64,000 bases of DNA from Tabrizicola sp. TH137 (GTDB lineage: Bacteria > Pseudomonadota > Alphaproteobacteria > Rhodobacterales > Rhodobacteraceae). Made by a program: the position numbers and the translations under genes. The first letter of the stretch is position 1, and every line of letters starts with the position of its first letter. The notes under the pieces were generated by a model. The model was not told the DNA's origin. It saw nothing but the letters and a program-made list of their open reading frames with translations, and made no database searches. Below are positions 48,095 to 57,140 of the stretch, piece after piece. Location: positions 124,001-188,000 of the forward strand of contig NZ_PKRQ01000002.1 in the NCBI RefSeq assembly GCF_002855575.1, given 5' to 3'.

Positions 48095-49273
48095 CTAGAG
48101 GCGCAGCGCCGCGAGGCGATTGAACATTTCCGCGATGCCCGTGCTGTCGATATTGGCGAAGGCGATGCGAAGCTGGCGGGCGCCTTCGGGATGGCTGTCG
48201 GGCTGGAACATGGTGCCGGGGAGCATGAGGAGGGAGGCCTCGTGCACGAGGCGGCGGGCCAGTTCGTCGGAGGGCATGGGATAGGGGTGTTCGACATAGG
48301 CGAAATAGGCGCCGCAGCCGAGGAGTTTCCAGTCGGGGAGGGCGGCGAAGCCCGTGGTCATGGCGGCGCGGCGGGCGAGGATTTCGTCGCGTTCCCCCGC
48401 CACCCATTGCGCGAGGTTGCGCATCCCCCAGAGCGCGCCGATCTGGCCCAGTTGGCTGGGGCAGATGGCGACGGTGTCGAGGAATTTCTCCACCTCGGCC
48501 AGACGGGCGGGAGAGGCGATGATGGCGCCGACGCGATGGCCGGTCAGGCGGTAGGCCTTGGAAAAGCTGTAGAGCTGGATGAGCGTGTCGTCCCAGTCGG
48601 GATCGGTGAAGAGATCATGCGGGCGGCCCGTGCGCGCGTCGAAGTCGCGATAGGTTTCATCGACGATCAGGGCGAGGTTGTGAGCGCGGGCGAGGTCGCG
48701 GAAGGCGGCCAGAGTTTCCGCCGGATATTCCACCCCGCCGGGATTGTTCGGGCTGACCAGCACGAGGGCGCGGGTGCGGGGGGTGATGAGGCGGGCGGCG
48801 GCTTCGGCCTCGGGGATGAGGCCGGGGCCTGCGGGCAGGGGCACGGCTTTGACCCCCTGCATGTCGAGCCACATCTTGTGGTTGAAATACCACGGGGTCG
48901 GCAGGATCACCTCATCCCCGTGGCCTGCGAGGGTGGACATGACGGCGGTGAAGGCCTGGTTGCAGCCCTGGGTGATGGCGGTGTGATCGGGGCTTATGCT
49001 GCCGCCATAGGCGGCGGACCATTGCGCCGCAATCTCGGCCCGCAGGTCGGGCAGGCCGAGGACGGGGCCATAGAGATGGGCGGCGTCATTGGTGAGCGCG
49101 GCATCGGCCAGTGCCTGCCGCAGGCCGAGGGGGGGCGGATCGACGGGGGCGGCCTGGCTGACATTGATCAGTGGGCGGTCGGGCGGGAAGGTCGCGCCCT
49201 GAAGCCAGCGGCGGGCCTCCATCACCGGGGGCGGGAAGGTGGCGGCCATGGCGGGATTCAGGGGCAGGGTCAT
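48095..49273 (-). CDS. PLP aminotransferase, class I/II
   Basis: A 392-residue aspartate-type aminotransferase. The PLP lysine is about K239 in LYSFSKAYRLTGHRVGAI; SPNNPGGVEYP and IVDETYRDFD carry the cofactor contacts. The substrate is not clear, and it is not a HisC. It lies upstream of ppiD on the minus strand and 72 nt away. A hairpin array separates it from gpt. Confidence 0.87.
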   Translation of the reverse strand: MTLPLNPAMAATFPPPVMEARRWLQGATFPPDRPLINVSQAAPVDPPPLGLRQALADAALTNDAAHLYGPVLGLPDLRAEIAAQWSAAYGGSISPDHTAITQGCNQAFTAVMSTLAGHGDEVILPTPWYFNHKMWLDMQGVKAVPLPAGPGLIPEAEAAARLITPRTRALVLVSPNNPGGVEYPAETLAAFRDLARAHNLALIVDETYRDFDARTGRPHDLFTDPDWDDTLIQLYSFSKAYRLTGHRVGAIIASPARLAEVEKFLDTVAICPSQLGQIGALWGMRNLAQWVAGERDEILARRAAMTTGFAALPDWKLLGCGAYFAYVEHPYPMPSDELARRLVHEASLLMLPGTMFQPDSHPEGARQLRIAFANIDSTGIAEMFNRLAALRL

Positions 49274-49407
49274 TGCAGGCTCCGTTGGCGGTTCGGGCGC
49301 AGTCTAGGGGCGGAAATGGCGGGCTGCGACGGTCAATTTGCGCAAGGACCGCATCGTTTGCGACAGGGTGGCGGGCGGGGATGTGCGGAATGGCAGGTGG
49401 TGGAGGG

Positions 49408-49537
49408 CGAAATCTGGCGCAGATTTCGTGACGCTTTCTGACGCAGAAAGCGGGGGGAAAACGGTAGGTTCAGGGTGCAGCAGGAGGGGGGCGGAATTTG
49501 CGTCAAATTCCGCCGCGTTTTCTGCGTCAGAAAACGC
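49408..49537. repeat. Array of four hairpins next to gpt stop
   Basis: Hairpins at 49408-49428, 49432-49452, 49491-49513 and 49515-49537 have 8- to 10-bp perfect arms. Three have 3-nt loops (ACG, CGT, CGT) and the first a 5-nt loop. Each has a different stem but the same design: CG-rich outer end, AT-rich middle, and CTG/CAG or TTG/CAA at the loop. The last ends one base before the gpt stop codon. Confidence 0.9.
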
Positions 49538-50062
49538 CTAGTCGGTGCCGCGGAAGGGTTGGACGTATTGCAGCGCCATGTCCCAGGGGAAGAAGATCCA
49601 GGTGTCCTGGCTGACCTCGGTCACATAGGTATCGACCTGCGGCTTGCCGTGGGGCTTGGCATAGACGGTGGCGCAATGCGCCTTGGGATAAAGGCTGCGG
49701 ATCAGTTCCAGGGTCCGTCCGCTATCGACGAGGTCATCGACGATCAGGATGCCCGACCCGTCGCCCATCAGTTCGGCCTGCGGGGCCTTCACGATCTGCG
49801 CCTCGCGCCGCTGGTCCTGCGCGCCGCCGCCGGAGTGGTAGGATTTGACGCTGATCGTATCGACGACGCGGATATCCAGTTCGCGGCTGACGATCATCGC
49901 GGGGACGAGGCCGCCGCGCGTGATGCCGACCACGGCCTTCCAGGTGCCGCCCTCGCCCGGCCCCTTGCCATCCAGCCGCCAGGCCAGCGCGCGGGCGTCC
50001 CGGTGGATCTGGTCCCAACTGACATGGAAGCCCTTTTCATGCGGCAGGCGTTCGGCAGACAT
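49538..50062 (-). CDS. gpt: Xanthine (guanine) phosphoribosyltransferase
   Basis: Purine salvage enzyme of 174 residues, likely cytosolic or peripheral membrane. [17 protein letters not shown] is the PRPP-binding motif. The family start is [23 protein letters not shown]; an ATG two codons earlier is also possible. [17 protein letters not shown] follows. It is downstream of lysE and fabI on the same strand. Confidence 0.94.
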   Translation of the reverse strand: MSAERLPHEKGFHVSWDQIHRDARALAWRLDGKGPGEGGTWKAVVGITRGGLVPAMIVSRELDIRVVDTISVKSYHSGGGAQDQRREAQIVKAPQAELMGDGSGILIVDDLVDSGRTLELIRSLYPKAHCATVYAKPHGKPQVDTYVTEVSQDTWIFFPWDMALQYVQPFRGTD

Positions 50063-50075
50063 GGGCAACTCCCTT

Positions 50076-50690
50076 TCAGGTGGCGGCGATCTTGATCCCC
50101 AGCAGGGCGAGCAGGCCGCCGAAGCTGCGGTCGATCAGGGTTTTGAGGCTGATATAGCGGGCGCGGGTGCGATCGAGGCTGAAGATGCGGGCGACGAGGC
50201 TGTTCCAGAGCGTTTCCGCCGTGAAGATCAGGGCGAGCAGCGCCAGATAGACCCAGAGCGGCGTGCCTTGCGGCACGGTGCCGAGGAAGATGGCGGAAAA
50301 CATCACGGCGGGCTTGGGGTTCGCCAGTTGCGTGAAGAGGCCGAGCCGGAAGGCCGAGAGGGCGGAACGGGGCAGGGGGCGGCTGTCTTCGGTGATGAGC
50401 GGGGTCTTGGCATCGCGCCAGAGGCCAACGGCCATCCAGATCAGATAGGCCGCGCCGCCCAGTTTGAGCGCCCAGAGCAGGGCGGGGGCGGCGGCGAAGA
50501 GAAGGTTGAGGCCGAACATCGCCGCCGAGGCCCAGACCACCGCCCCTGCGCCGATGCCCATGGCCAGCATCAGCCCCGTGCGGAAGCCTTCGGTCAGGCC
50601 GGTGCGGGCGGACATCAGCACGGCGGGGCCGGGCGAGACGGCGGCGAAGATCACGAGGCCCGCGAAGGCGAGGAAGGCCGCGAGGGTCAT
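50076..50690 (-). CDS. LysE-family amino-acid exporter
   Basis: A 204-residue transporter with six hydrophobic segments. The LysE/RhtB signature is [26 protein letters not shown], with [19 protein letters not shown] and [15 protein letters not shown]. Its start overlaps the fabI stop by 4 nt, so the pair is coupled. The exported substrate is not known. Confidence 0.9.
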   Translation of the reverse strand: MTLAAFLAFAGLVIFAAVSPGPAVLMSARTGLTEGFRTGLMLAMGIGAGAVVWASAAMFGLNLLFAAAPALLWALKLGGAAYLIWMAVGLWRDAKTPLITEDSRPLPRSALSAFRLGLFTQLANPKPAVMFSAIFLGTVPQGTPLWVYLALLALIFTAETLWNSLVARIFSLDRTRARYISLKTLIDRSFGGLLALLGIKIAAT

Positions 50691-51514
50691 TCCTTGCCGT
50701 TCCGGCCCGTCACCGCGTCGATATCGGGGGCGTCCACCGCCTTCATGCCGACAACGTGATAGCCAGCATCGACATGCAGGTTTTCGCCCGTGGTGCCCGA
50801 TCCGAGGTCGGAGAGGAGGTAGAGCGCGGCCTTGCCCACCTCTTCCTGCGTGACATTCCGGCGCAGGGGGGAGTTCAATTCGTTCCACTTCATGATGTAG
50901 CGGAAATCGCCGATGCCGGAGGCGGCGAGCGTCTTGATGGGACCGGCGGAGATGGCGTTCACGCGGATGCCGTCCTTGCCGAGGTCTTCGGCGATGTATT
51001 TGACGCTGGATTCCAGCGCGGCCTTGGCCAGACCCATCACGTTGTAATGCGGCATGACCTTTTCGGCGCCGTAATAGGTGAGGGTGAGGAGAGAGCCGCC
51101 TTCGGGCATCATCGCCGCCGCGCGCTGGCAGACGGCGGTGAAGGAATAGACGGAAATATCCATCGTCATCAGGAAGTTGGCGCGGGTCGTATCGACATAG
51201 CGGCCGCGGAGTTCGTTCTTGTCGGAGAAGCCGATGGCATGAACGAGAAAGTCGATCTGTCCCCATTCGGCCTTGAGTCCGGCGAAGAGGGCATCCATCG
51301 ACTCTTCCGAGGCGACGTCGCATTCGAAGAGGAGCGGCGTGCCGATGGAGGCGGCCAGCGGTTCGACACGCTTTTTCAGCGCCTCGCCCTGGTAGGAGAA
51401 GGCCATCTGCGCGCCATGGTCGGCGAGTGTCTTGGCGATGCCCCAGGCGATGGATTTGTCATTGGCGAGCCCCATGATGAGGCCGCGCTTTCCTGCCATA
51501 AGTCCGGTTGACAT
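50687..51514 (-). CDS. fabI: Enoyl-ACP reductase (NADH)
   Basis: Last reductive step of fatty-acid elongation, 275 residues. GLIMGLANDKSIAWGIAKTLAD binds the cofactor. YYGAEKVMPHYNVMGLAKAAL contains the active Tyr/Lys motif (Y-x6-K in YNVMGLAK), and AISAGPIKTLAASGI is the substrate loop. The start MSTGLMAGKRG follows a GAGGGACAG ribosome-binding site. Confidence 0.96.
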   Translation of the reverse strand: MSTGLMAGKRGLIMGLANDKSIAWGIAKTLADHGAQMAFSYQGEALKKRVEPLAASIGTPLLFECDVASEESMDALFAGLKAEWGQIDFLVHAIGFSDKNELRGRYVDTTRANFLMTMDISVYSFTAVCQRAAAMMPEGGSLLTLTYYGAEKVMPHYNVMGLAKAALESSVKYIAEDLGKDGIRVNAISAGPIKTLAASGIGDFRYIMKWNELNSPLRRNVTQEEVGKAALYLLSDLGSGTTGENLHVDAGYHVVGMKAVDAPDIDAVTGRNGKE

Positions 51515-51626
51515 TGCCTGTCCCTCGCCCACCCTTTGTGTCGAGGTTGACGTGTAGGCGATCATCGGGGCTGCTTCAAGGGTGGCCCGTGGCGCGGCGT
51601 CGCAGGAAGGCTTTCAGGGACTTGTG

Positions 51627-52229
51627 ATGGACAGAAGTGGAATATTCGCCGGGGATGACCCGTTCTCGATCGCGCGGGCCTGGCTGGCAGAGGCGGAGCC
51701 GGTGGAGCCGAACGACCCCAATGCCATCGCGTTGGCCACGGTGGATGCGGCGGGGATGCCGAATGTGCGGATGGTGCTGTTGAAGGATATCGAGGCGGAT
51801 GCCTTCGTCTTTTACACGAATTACGGATCGAAGAAGGGGCAGGAGATCGCGGCCAGCGGCAAGGCGGCCTTCGTGCTGCACTGGAAGAGCCTGCGGCGGC
51901 AGATCCGGGTGCGGGGCGTGACGGAGCGCGAGGAGGGGCCGGCGGCGGATGCCTATTACGCCAGCCGCAGCCTGAAGAGCCGGCTGGGGGCCTGGGCCTC
52001 GCGCCAGTCGGAGCCGCTGGACGGGCGGGCGACGCTGATGGCAGAGGTGGCGAAGGTCACGGTGCAGCAGGGGCCGAACCCGGCGCGGCCGCCCTTCTGG
52101 GGCGGCATCCGCATCCGGCCGGTCGAGATCGAGTTCTGGGCGGATGGGGCTTTCCGCCTGCATGACCGATTTCGCTGGACGCGGGACTCGGTTCAGGCAG
52201 ACTGGACGGTGACAAGATTGAACCCGTGA
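51627..52229 (+). CDS. pdxH: Pyridoxamine 5'-phosphate oxidase
   Basis: FMN enzyme making pyridoxal 5'-phosphate; 200 residues. The start [20 protein letters not shown] matches the family and was preferred over an earlier in-frame codon. [30 protein letters not shown] and the C-terminal [15 protein letters not shown] with RFRWTR are hallmarks. It is divergent from fabI. Confidence 0.96.
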   Translation: MDRSGIFAGDDPFSIARAWLAEAEPVEPNDPNAIALATVDAAGMPNVRMVLLKDIEADAFVFYTNYGSKKGQEIAASGKAAFVLHWKSLRRQIRVRGVTEREEGPAADAYYASRSLKSRLGAWASRQSEPLDGRATLMAEVAKVTVQQGPNPARPPFWGGIRIRPVEIEFWADGAFRLHDRFRWTRDSVQADWTVTRLNP

Positions 52230-52343
52230 AATTCGCGCTTCGTGAATGAAACTCTTTAGAGAGGTTAAAATTTGCCTCTTGAAACGAGTGCCACATTCAC
52301 GGCATGACTTGTGAAGGGCTAACTCTGGGGAACGGCTCTCAAA

Positions 52344-52877
52344 ATGACAGAGAATGATAGGCCGGTGCATGAAGTGCATGGCCGTGTAAAGTGGTTCGAT
52401 CCCGGCAAGGGATTCGGGTTCATCGTCGCCGACGAGGGAGGGGCCGATATCCTGCTGCATGCCAATGTGCTGCGGAATTACGGGCAGAACTCGGTTGCGG
52501 ATGGTGCGGTGATTTCGGTGAAGGTGCAGATGACGCAGCGGGGCGTGCAGGCGGTGGAGGTGCTGAGCATCGAGCCGCCGCAGGGAATGAGCTTCCCGCT
52601 GGGTGATGAAAGCGCGCCCGCCGACCCCGAGGAGATCGCGCAACTGCCGCTGGAACCGGCGCGGGTGAAATGGTTCGACAAGGCGAAGGGCTTTGGCTTT
52701 GCCAATGTCTTCGGTCGGCCCGAGGACGTGTTCATTCATATCGAGGTGTTGCGTGTGTCCGGCTTTGCCGACCTTCAGGCGGGCGAGGCGATCTGCCTGC
52801 GCATCGTCGAGGGCAAGCGGGGACGGATGGCGGTTCAGGTGGTGTCTTGGGAAGCGGCAACGCGTCAAACGGGCTGA
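52344..52877 (+). CDS. Cold-shock protein with two CSD domains
   Basis: A 177-residue protein with two cold-shock domains: residues about 12-75 (GRVKWFDPGKGFGFIVADEG, DILLHANVL) and about 107-170 (RVKWFDKAKGFGFANVFG, VFIHIEVLR). Both have the RNP-1 KGFGF motif, so both should bind single-stranded RNA/DNA. Two-domain versions are common in Alphaproteobacteria. Its last codons overlap the possible start of the DUF192 gene. Confidence 0.95.
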   Translation: MTENDRPVHEVHGRVKWFDPGKGFGFIVADEGGADILLHANVLRNYGQNSVADGAVISVKVQMTQRGVQAVEVLSIEPPQGMSFPLGDESAPADPEEIAQLPLEPARVKWFDKAKGFGFANVFGRPEDVFIHIEVLRVSGFADLQAGEAICLRIVEGKRGRMAVQVVSWEAATRQTG

Positions 52878-53335
52878 TTGCGGCGCTGAGCGCGCTGGCG
52901 GTGCTGCTGCCGGGGCTGGCCGCGGCGGCTTGCGCGCCGGAGACGGTGGAAGTGCGCGGCCCGGCGGGCATGGCGCGCTTTACCGTGGATGTTGCGGATG
53001 ACGGGGCGGAGCGGGCGCAGGGGCTGATGTTCCGCGAGTCGATGCCCGCCTCGGCAGGGATGCTCTTTGTCTATGAGGCGCCGCAGCGGGCCTCGTTCTG
53101 GATGAAGAACACGCTGATCCCGCTGGACATGATCTTTGCCGACGAGACGGGGCGCGTGACGCGGGTGCATGAGAATGCGGTTCCCCATGACACGACGCCG
53201 ATCGACGGCGGCGATGCGGTGCGCTTTGTTCTGGAAATCAACGGCGGGCTGGCGGCGCGCATGGGCATAGCGGCGGGGGCGGAACTGCGCCATCCCGCGA
53301 TCCCGCAGGAAACGGCGGCCTGGCCCTGCGAGTGA
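52847..53335 (+). CDS. DUF192 secreted protein
   Basis: A 162-residue protein with a signal-like hydrophobic stretch (LIAALSALAVLLPGLAAAACA, given as positions 10-30). The DUF192 core is FTVDVADDGAERAQGLMFRE, FWMKNTLIPLDMIF and VPHDTTPIDGG, a family of unknown, probably periplasmic role. The start is uncertain: TTG at 52847 overlaps the cold-shock gene by 31 nt, and a CTG at 52874 is another possibility. The core identification is firm. Confidence 0.83.
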   Translation: MGSGNASNGLIAALSALAVLLPGLAAAACAPETVEVRGPAGMARFTVDVADDGAERAQGLMFRESMPASAGMLFVYEAPQRASFWMKNTLIPLDMIFADETGRVTRVHENAVPHDTTPIDGGDAVRFVLEINGGLAARMGIAAGAELRHPAIPQETAAWPCE

Positions 53336-53384
53336 CGCTTCCCGGCTTTCCATCCCCGGACGGAGCGGGTATGGAGGGCGCGTT

Positions 53385-53461
53385 CGGGGCGTGGCGCAGT
53401 CTGGTAGCGCGACGGTTTTGGGTACCGTAGGTCGTAGGTTCGAATCCTATCGCCCCGACCA
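53385..53461 (+). tRNA. tRNA-Pro (TGG)
   Basis: A 77-nt cloverleaf: acceptor CGGGGCG/CGCCCCG, anticodon stem ACGGT/ACCGT with loop TTTGGGT (anticodon TGG), T arm GTTCGAATC. The CCA end is encoded. A T-rich stretch (GTTTTCCCTTTAG) follows. Confidence 0.96.
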
Positions 53462-53553
53462 GTTTTCCCTTTAGCAGCGACGCCCTGCGGTCCGAAGCGG
53501 CCTCTGTTTCCCTGAGCGCATGGCCGGGGTGGCGCGGGCCTCGGGGCTGGCGG

Positions 53554-54315
53554 TCAGGCGATCATGCCGCGCAGCCGGTCGCGGACCGACAGAAGCCTGT
53601 CGAGGAAACGGTCGGCGAGGTCGTCCACCGTCATGGCAGTGGCGGCAGTGCCGACATTCAGCGCGGCCACCACCTTGCCCCGCGCATTCAGCAGCGGCAC
53701 GGCGAGGGAGCGGAGGCCAAGCTCCACCTCCTGGTCGATCAGGGCATGGCCCTGAAGGCGGACGGTGGCGATGCAGTCGGCGATGCGGTCGGGATCGGTG
53801 AGTGTCCGGGGGGTGCGGGCCGGCAAAGGATGCGGGCCGAGGATGCGCCGCATCTCCGGTTCCGGGAGCGCGGCGAGCAGGACGCGGCCCATGCTGGTGC
53901 AATAGGCGGGCAGACGCGAGCCGGGCATGAGCGCGATGGACATGATCCTGCGCTGGGCCGCGCGGGCGACATAGACGATTTCCGCCCCGTCGAGGATGGA
54001 GACGGAGGTGCTTTCGCCGATCTCTTCCGACAGGGCATCAAGCGCGGGCTGGACGATCTGCGGCAGCGGCATGGAGGCGAGACAGGCGGTGCCGAGGCGC
54101 AGGATGCGCGGGGTGAGGGTGAAGAACTTGCCGTCCCAGTCGGCATAGCCGTGATGGGCCAACGTCAGCAGGCAGCGGCGCGCGGTGGCGCGGTCAAGGC
54201 CGGTTGCGGCGGCGACTTCGGTGATCGACTGGCGCGGGTGATCGAGGCTGAAGCTTTCGATCACGGCAAGGCCCTTGGCGAGGCCGGTCATGGTGTCGCG
54301 GTCGGTGATCGGCAT
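53554..54315 (-). CDS. IclR-family regulator (Pca type)
   Basis: A 253-residue IclR/PcaR-type activator or repressor. The winged helix is in SITEVAAATGLDRATARRCLLTLAHHGY. The effector half includes STSVSILDGAEIVYVAR, MSIALMPGSRLPAYCTSMGRVLL and GLRSLAVPLLNARGKVVAALNVG. It is divergent from pcaIJF, and a perfect 12-bp inverted repeat lies between. Control by 3-oxoadipate or protocatechuate products is inferred from homologues. Confidence 0.9.
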   Translation of the reverse strand: MPITDRDTMTGLAKGLAVIESFSLDHPRQSITEVAAATGLDRATARRCLLTLAHHGYADWDGKFFTLTPRILRLGTACLASMPLPQIVQPALDALSEEIGESTSVSILDGAEIVYVARAAQRRIMSIALMPGSRLPAYCTSMGRVLLAALPEPEMRRILGPHPLPARTPRTLTDPDRIADCIATVRLQGHALIDQEVELGLRSLAVPLLNARGKVVAALNVGTAATAMTVDDLADRFLDRLLSVRDRLRGMIA

Positions 54316-54326
54316 GGCCTGCCTTT

Positions 54327-54363
54327 TTGTGCGATATGTGAACAAGTGCAGCATATCGCACAA
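54327..54363. promoter_or_regulatory. IclR operator between regulator and pcaI
   Basis: A perfect inverted repeat TTGTGCGATATG-N13-CATATCGCACAA is centred in the divergent promoter region. Confidence 0.82.
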
Positions 54364-54448
54364 GTGGGATGGACGGAAGGGGGCGCGCCTCGCTATGGCT
54401 GATGGGGGGGCGCGGCGGTATGGGCCGCGCGGTGAAGGGGGTGCGGCG

Positions 54449-55183
54449 ATGGACAAGACGCTTCGTGATCCGGCCAGCGCGGTGGCGGGGATCGCCGACG
54501 GGATGGTTGTGATGATCGGCGGATTCGGCGGGTCGGGTGCGCCGATCGAACTGATCCATGCGCTGATCGACCGGTTTCTTGCGACGGGGCATCCGCGCGA
54601 CCTGACGGTGGTCAACAACAATGCCGGGAATGGGCATGTGGGCCTTGCCGCGCTGATCGAGGCGGGGATGGTGCGGAAGCTGATCTGTTCCTTCCCGCGC
54701 TCGGCCGATCCGGTGGTCTTCACTGAGCGCTATCTGGCCGGGCAGATCGAGCTGGAACTGGTGCCGCAGGGCACGCTGGCCGAGCGTATCCGGGCGGGCG
54801 GGGCGGGGATCCCCGCCTTCTACACCCCCACGAGTTTTGGCACCGATCTGGCGGCGGGCAAGCCGGTGGAGGTGTTCGAGGGGCGGTCCTATGTGCGGGA
54901 ACGCTGGCTGAAGGCGGATTACGCGCTGGTCAAGGCGCATCTGGGCGACCGGCTGGGCAATCTGACGTATCGGATGGCGGCGCGGAACTTCAACCCGCTG
55001 ATGTGCATGGCGGCGGCGACGACCATCGTGCAGGTGAGCCGGATCGTGGAGCCGGGCGGGATCGACCCCGAGGCCGTCATCACCCCCGGCATCTTCGTGC
55101 AGGGGGTGGTGGAGGTGCCGGACCCCGCGCAGGAGGAGGTGCTGAACCGCGCCAATGCCCGTTACCCGGAGGTGGCCGAATGA
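54449..55183 (+). CDS. pcaI: 3-oxoadipate CoA-transferase subunit A
   Basis: Subunit A (244 residues) activates 3-oxoadipate with CoA from succinyl-CoA. GMVVMIGGFGGSGAPIELI and VVNNNAGNGHVGLA are the family motifs. The start MDKTLRDPASAVAGI follows GAAGGGGG and matches the family start. It overlaps pcaJ by 4 nt. Confidence 0.94.
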   Translation: MDKTLRDPASAVAGIADGMVVMIGGFGGSGAPIELIHALIDRFLATGHPRDLTVVNNNAGNGHVGLAALIEAGMVRKLICSFPRSADPVVFTERYLAGQIELELVPQGTLAERIRAGGAGIPAFYTPTSFGTDLAAGKPVEVFEGRSYVRERWLKADYALVKAHLGDRLGNLTYRMAARNFNPLMCMAAATTIVQVSRIVEPGGIDPEAVITPGIFVQGVVEVPDPAQEEVLNRANARYPEVAE

Positions 55184-55851
55184 CCGCGAAACTGACCCCC
55201 ACGCAGATCGCCTGGCGCGCGGCGCAGGACATCGCGGATGGCGCCTATGTCAATCTGGGAATCGGTTTCCCGGAGATGGTGGCGAAGTTCCAGCCGCCCG
55301 GGCGGGAGGCGATCTTTCATACCGAGAATGGCATCCTGGGCTTTGGCGAGGCGCCGCCGGCGGGGGAAGAGGATTGGGACCTGATCAATGCCGGGAAGAA
55401 GGCAGTGACGATCAAGCCCGGGACGGCCTTCTTCCACCATGCGGACAGTTTCGCCATGGTGCGGGGCGGGCATCTGGATGTCGCGATCCTGGGCGCCTAT
55501 GAGGTGGCCGAGACGGGCGATCTGGCGAATTGGTCCACCGGGCCGAAGGGCGTGCCTGCGGTGGGCGGGGCGATGGACCTTGTCCATGGGGCAAAGCGGG
55601 TGGCGGTGATCACCGACCATGTGACGAAGGAGGGCCGGCCCAAGCTGGTGCGGCGCTGTTCCCTGCCGCTGACGGGGGTGGGCTGCGTGACGCGGGTCTA
55701 TTCCAGCCATGCGGTGATCGACATCGAGGGCGGGCGTTTCGTGCTGCGCGAGAAGCTGCCCACGCTTTCGGTAGAGGAATTGCAGGCGATGACGGGGGCG
55801 GAGCTTGTGATCCCCGGCCCTGTGGGTGATCTGATCGTGCCGGAGCTTTGA
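55180..55851 (+). CDS. pcaJ: 3-oxoadipate CoA-transferase subunit B
   Basis: Subunit B (223 residues). The catalytic Glu is in FHTENGILGFG, and GGHLDVAILGAYEVAETGDLANW is a family stretch. It is coupled to pcaI by overlap and precedes pcaF by 2 nt. Confidence 0.95.
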   Translation: MTAKLTPTQIAWRAAQDIADGAYVNLGIGFPEMVAKFQPPGREAIFHTENGILGFGEAPPAGEEDWDLINAGKKAVTIKPGTAFFHHADSFAMVRGGHLDVAILGAYEVAETGDLANWSTGPKGVPAVGGAMDLVHGAKRVAVITDHVTKEGRPKLVRRCSLPLTGVGCVTRVYSSHAVIDIEGGRFVLREKLPTLSVEELQAMTGAELVIPGPVGDLIVPEL

Positions 55852-55853
55852 CC

Positions 55854-57053
55854 ATGACCCCTGTCTATATCTGCGACTATATCCGCACGCCCATCGGCCG
55901 CTTTGGCGGGGCGCTGGCTTCGGTGCGGGCCGATGATCTGGGGGCCGTTCCGCTGCGGGCGCTGATGGCGCGGCAGGCGGTGGTGGATTGGGAGGCGGTG
56001 GAAGATGTGATCTTCGGCTGCGCCAATCAGGCGGGCGAGGACAATCGCAACGTGGCGCGGATGTCGGCGCTGCTGGCCGGGCTGCCGGTGGGGGTGACGG
56101 GGACGACGATCAACCGGCTCTGCGGATCGGGGATGGATGCGGTGCTGGTGGCGGCGCGCCAGATCGCGGCGGGCGAAGCCGACCTGATGATTGCGGGCGG
56201 GGTGGAGTCGATGTCCCGCGCGCCTTTCGTGATGCCCAAGGCCGAGAGCGCCTTTTCCCGCCATGCGGAGATCCATGACACGACCATCGGCTGGCGTTTC
56301 GTGAACCCGGCGATGCAGGCGGCCTATGGCACCGATTCCATGCCGCAGACCGGGCAGAACGTGGCCGATGAGCATGGCATCAGCCGCGAGGCGCAGGATG
56401 CGATGGCGCTGGCCAGCCAGGCCAAGGCGGCGGCGGCGCAAGGGAATGGGCGGCTGGCGCAAGAGATCGTGCCGGTGACGATCCCTGCCCGGAAGGGCGA
56501 GCCGGTGGTGGTGGCGCAGGACGAGCATCCGCGCGCCACGACGTTGGAGGCGCTGGCGAAGCTGCGCCCGCTTTTCGCCAACGGGTCGGTGACGGCGGGC
56601 AATTCGAGCGGGGTGAATGACGGGGCGGCGGCGCTGATCCTCGCGTCGGAGGCGGGGGCGCTGCGGCATGGGCTGCGGCCGATCGCGCGTGTGCTGGGTG
56701 GGGCGACGGCGGGGGTTCCGCCGCGCGTGATGGGGATCGGGCCTGCGCCCGCCTCGCAGCGGCTGATGGCGCGGCTGGGGCTGGGGGTGGCGGATTTCGA
56801 CGTGATCGAGCTGAACGAGGCCTTTGCCGCGCAGGGCATTGCCACGCTGCGGCTGCTGGGGATTGCCGATGACGATCCGCGGGTGAACCGCAATGGCGGG
56901 GCCATCGCGCTGGGCCATCCGCTGGGCATGTCGGGGGCGCGGATCACCGGGACGGCGGCGCTGGAACTGGCGCTGACGGGGGGGCGGCGGGCGCTGTCCA
57001 CCATGTGCATCGGGGTGGGACAGGGCATCGCGGTGGCGCTGGAACGGGTCTGA
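55854..57053 (+). CDS. pcaF: 3-oxoadipyl-CoA thiolase
   Basis: Cleaves 3-oxoadipyl-CoA to succinyl-CoA and acetyl-CoA; 399 residues. The nucleophilic Cys is C90 in INRLCGSGMDAV. NEAFAAQ, GGAIALGHPLGMSGARI and MCIGVGQG complete the thiolase site. The ATG was chosen over a TTG two codons earlier. pcaHG, pcaB, pcaC and pcaD are not present in the window. Confidence 0.95.
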   Translation: MTPVYICDYIRTPIGRFGGALASVRADDLGAVPLRALMARQAVVDWEAVEDVIFGCANQAGEDNRNVARMSALLAGLPVGVTGTTINRLCGSGMDAVLVAARQIAAGEADLMIAGGVESMSRAPFVMPKAESAFSRHAEIHDTTIGWRFVNPAMQAAYGTDSMPQTGQNVADEHGISREAQDAMALASQAKAAAAQGNGRLAQEIVPVTIPARKGEPVVVAQDEHPRATTLEALAKLRPLFANGSVTAGNSSGVNDGAAALILASEAGALRHGLRPIARVLGGATAGVPPRVMGIGPAPASQRLMARLGLGVADFDVIELNEAFAAQGIATLRLLGIADDDPRVNRNGGAIALGHPLGMSGARITGTAALELALTGGRRALSTMCIGVGQGIAVALERV

Positions 57054-57140
57054 GCCGCGGGGCTGGCCCGTCGCACGGGGTTGCGGAGGCGGCGGAATTT
57101 TCCCATCCTGAGCGCCGTGACTGGTGGTTCGGGTGCTGTG

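Noticed and set aside
45989-49441. An 1150-codon open frame on the plus strand
   Set aside because: It is antisense to trpE, ppiD and an aminotransferase. It is rich in Gly/Asp/Ala without motifs, as expected of the mirror frame in high-GC DNA.
53385-53461. Integration site of a genomic island at tRNA-Pro
   Set aside because: No integrase gene and no repeat of the tRNA 3' end were seen nearby.
54449-57053. Acetoacetate degradation operon
   Set aside because: The CoA-transferase subunits and thiolase, with a Pca-type IclR regulator, fit 3-oxoadipate better; however, substrate overlap is possible.
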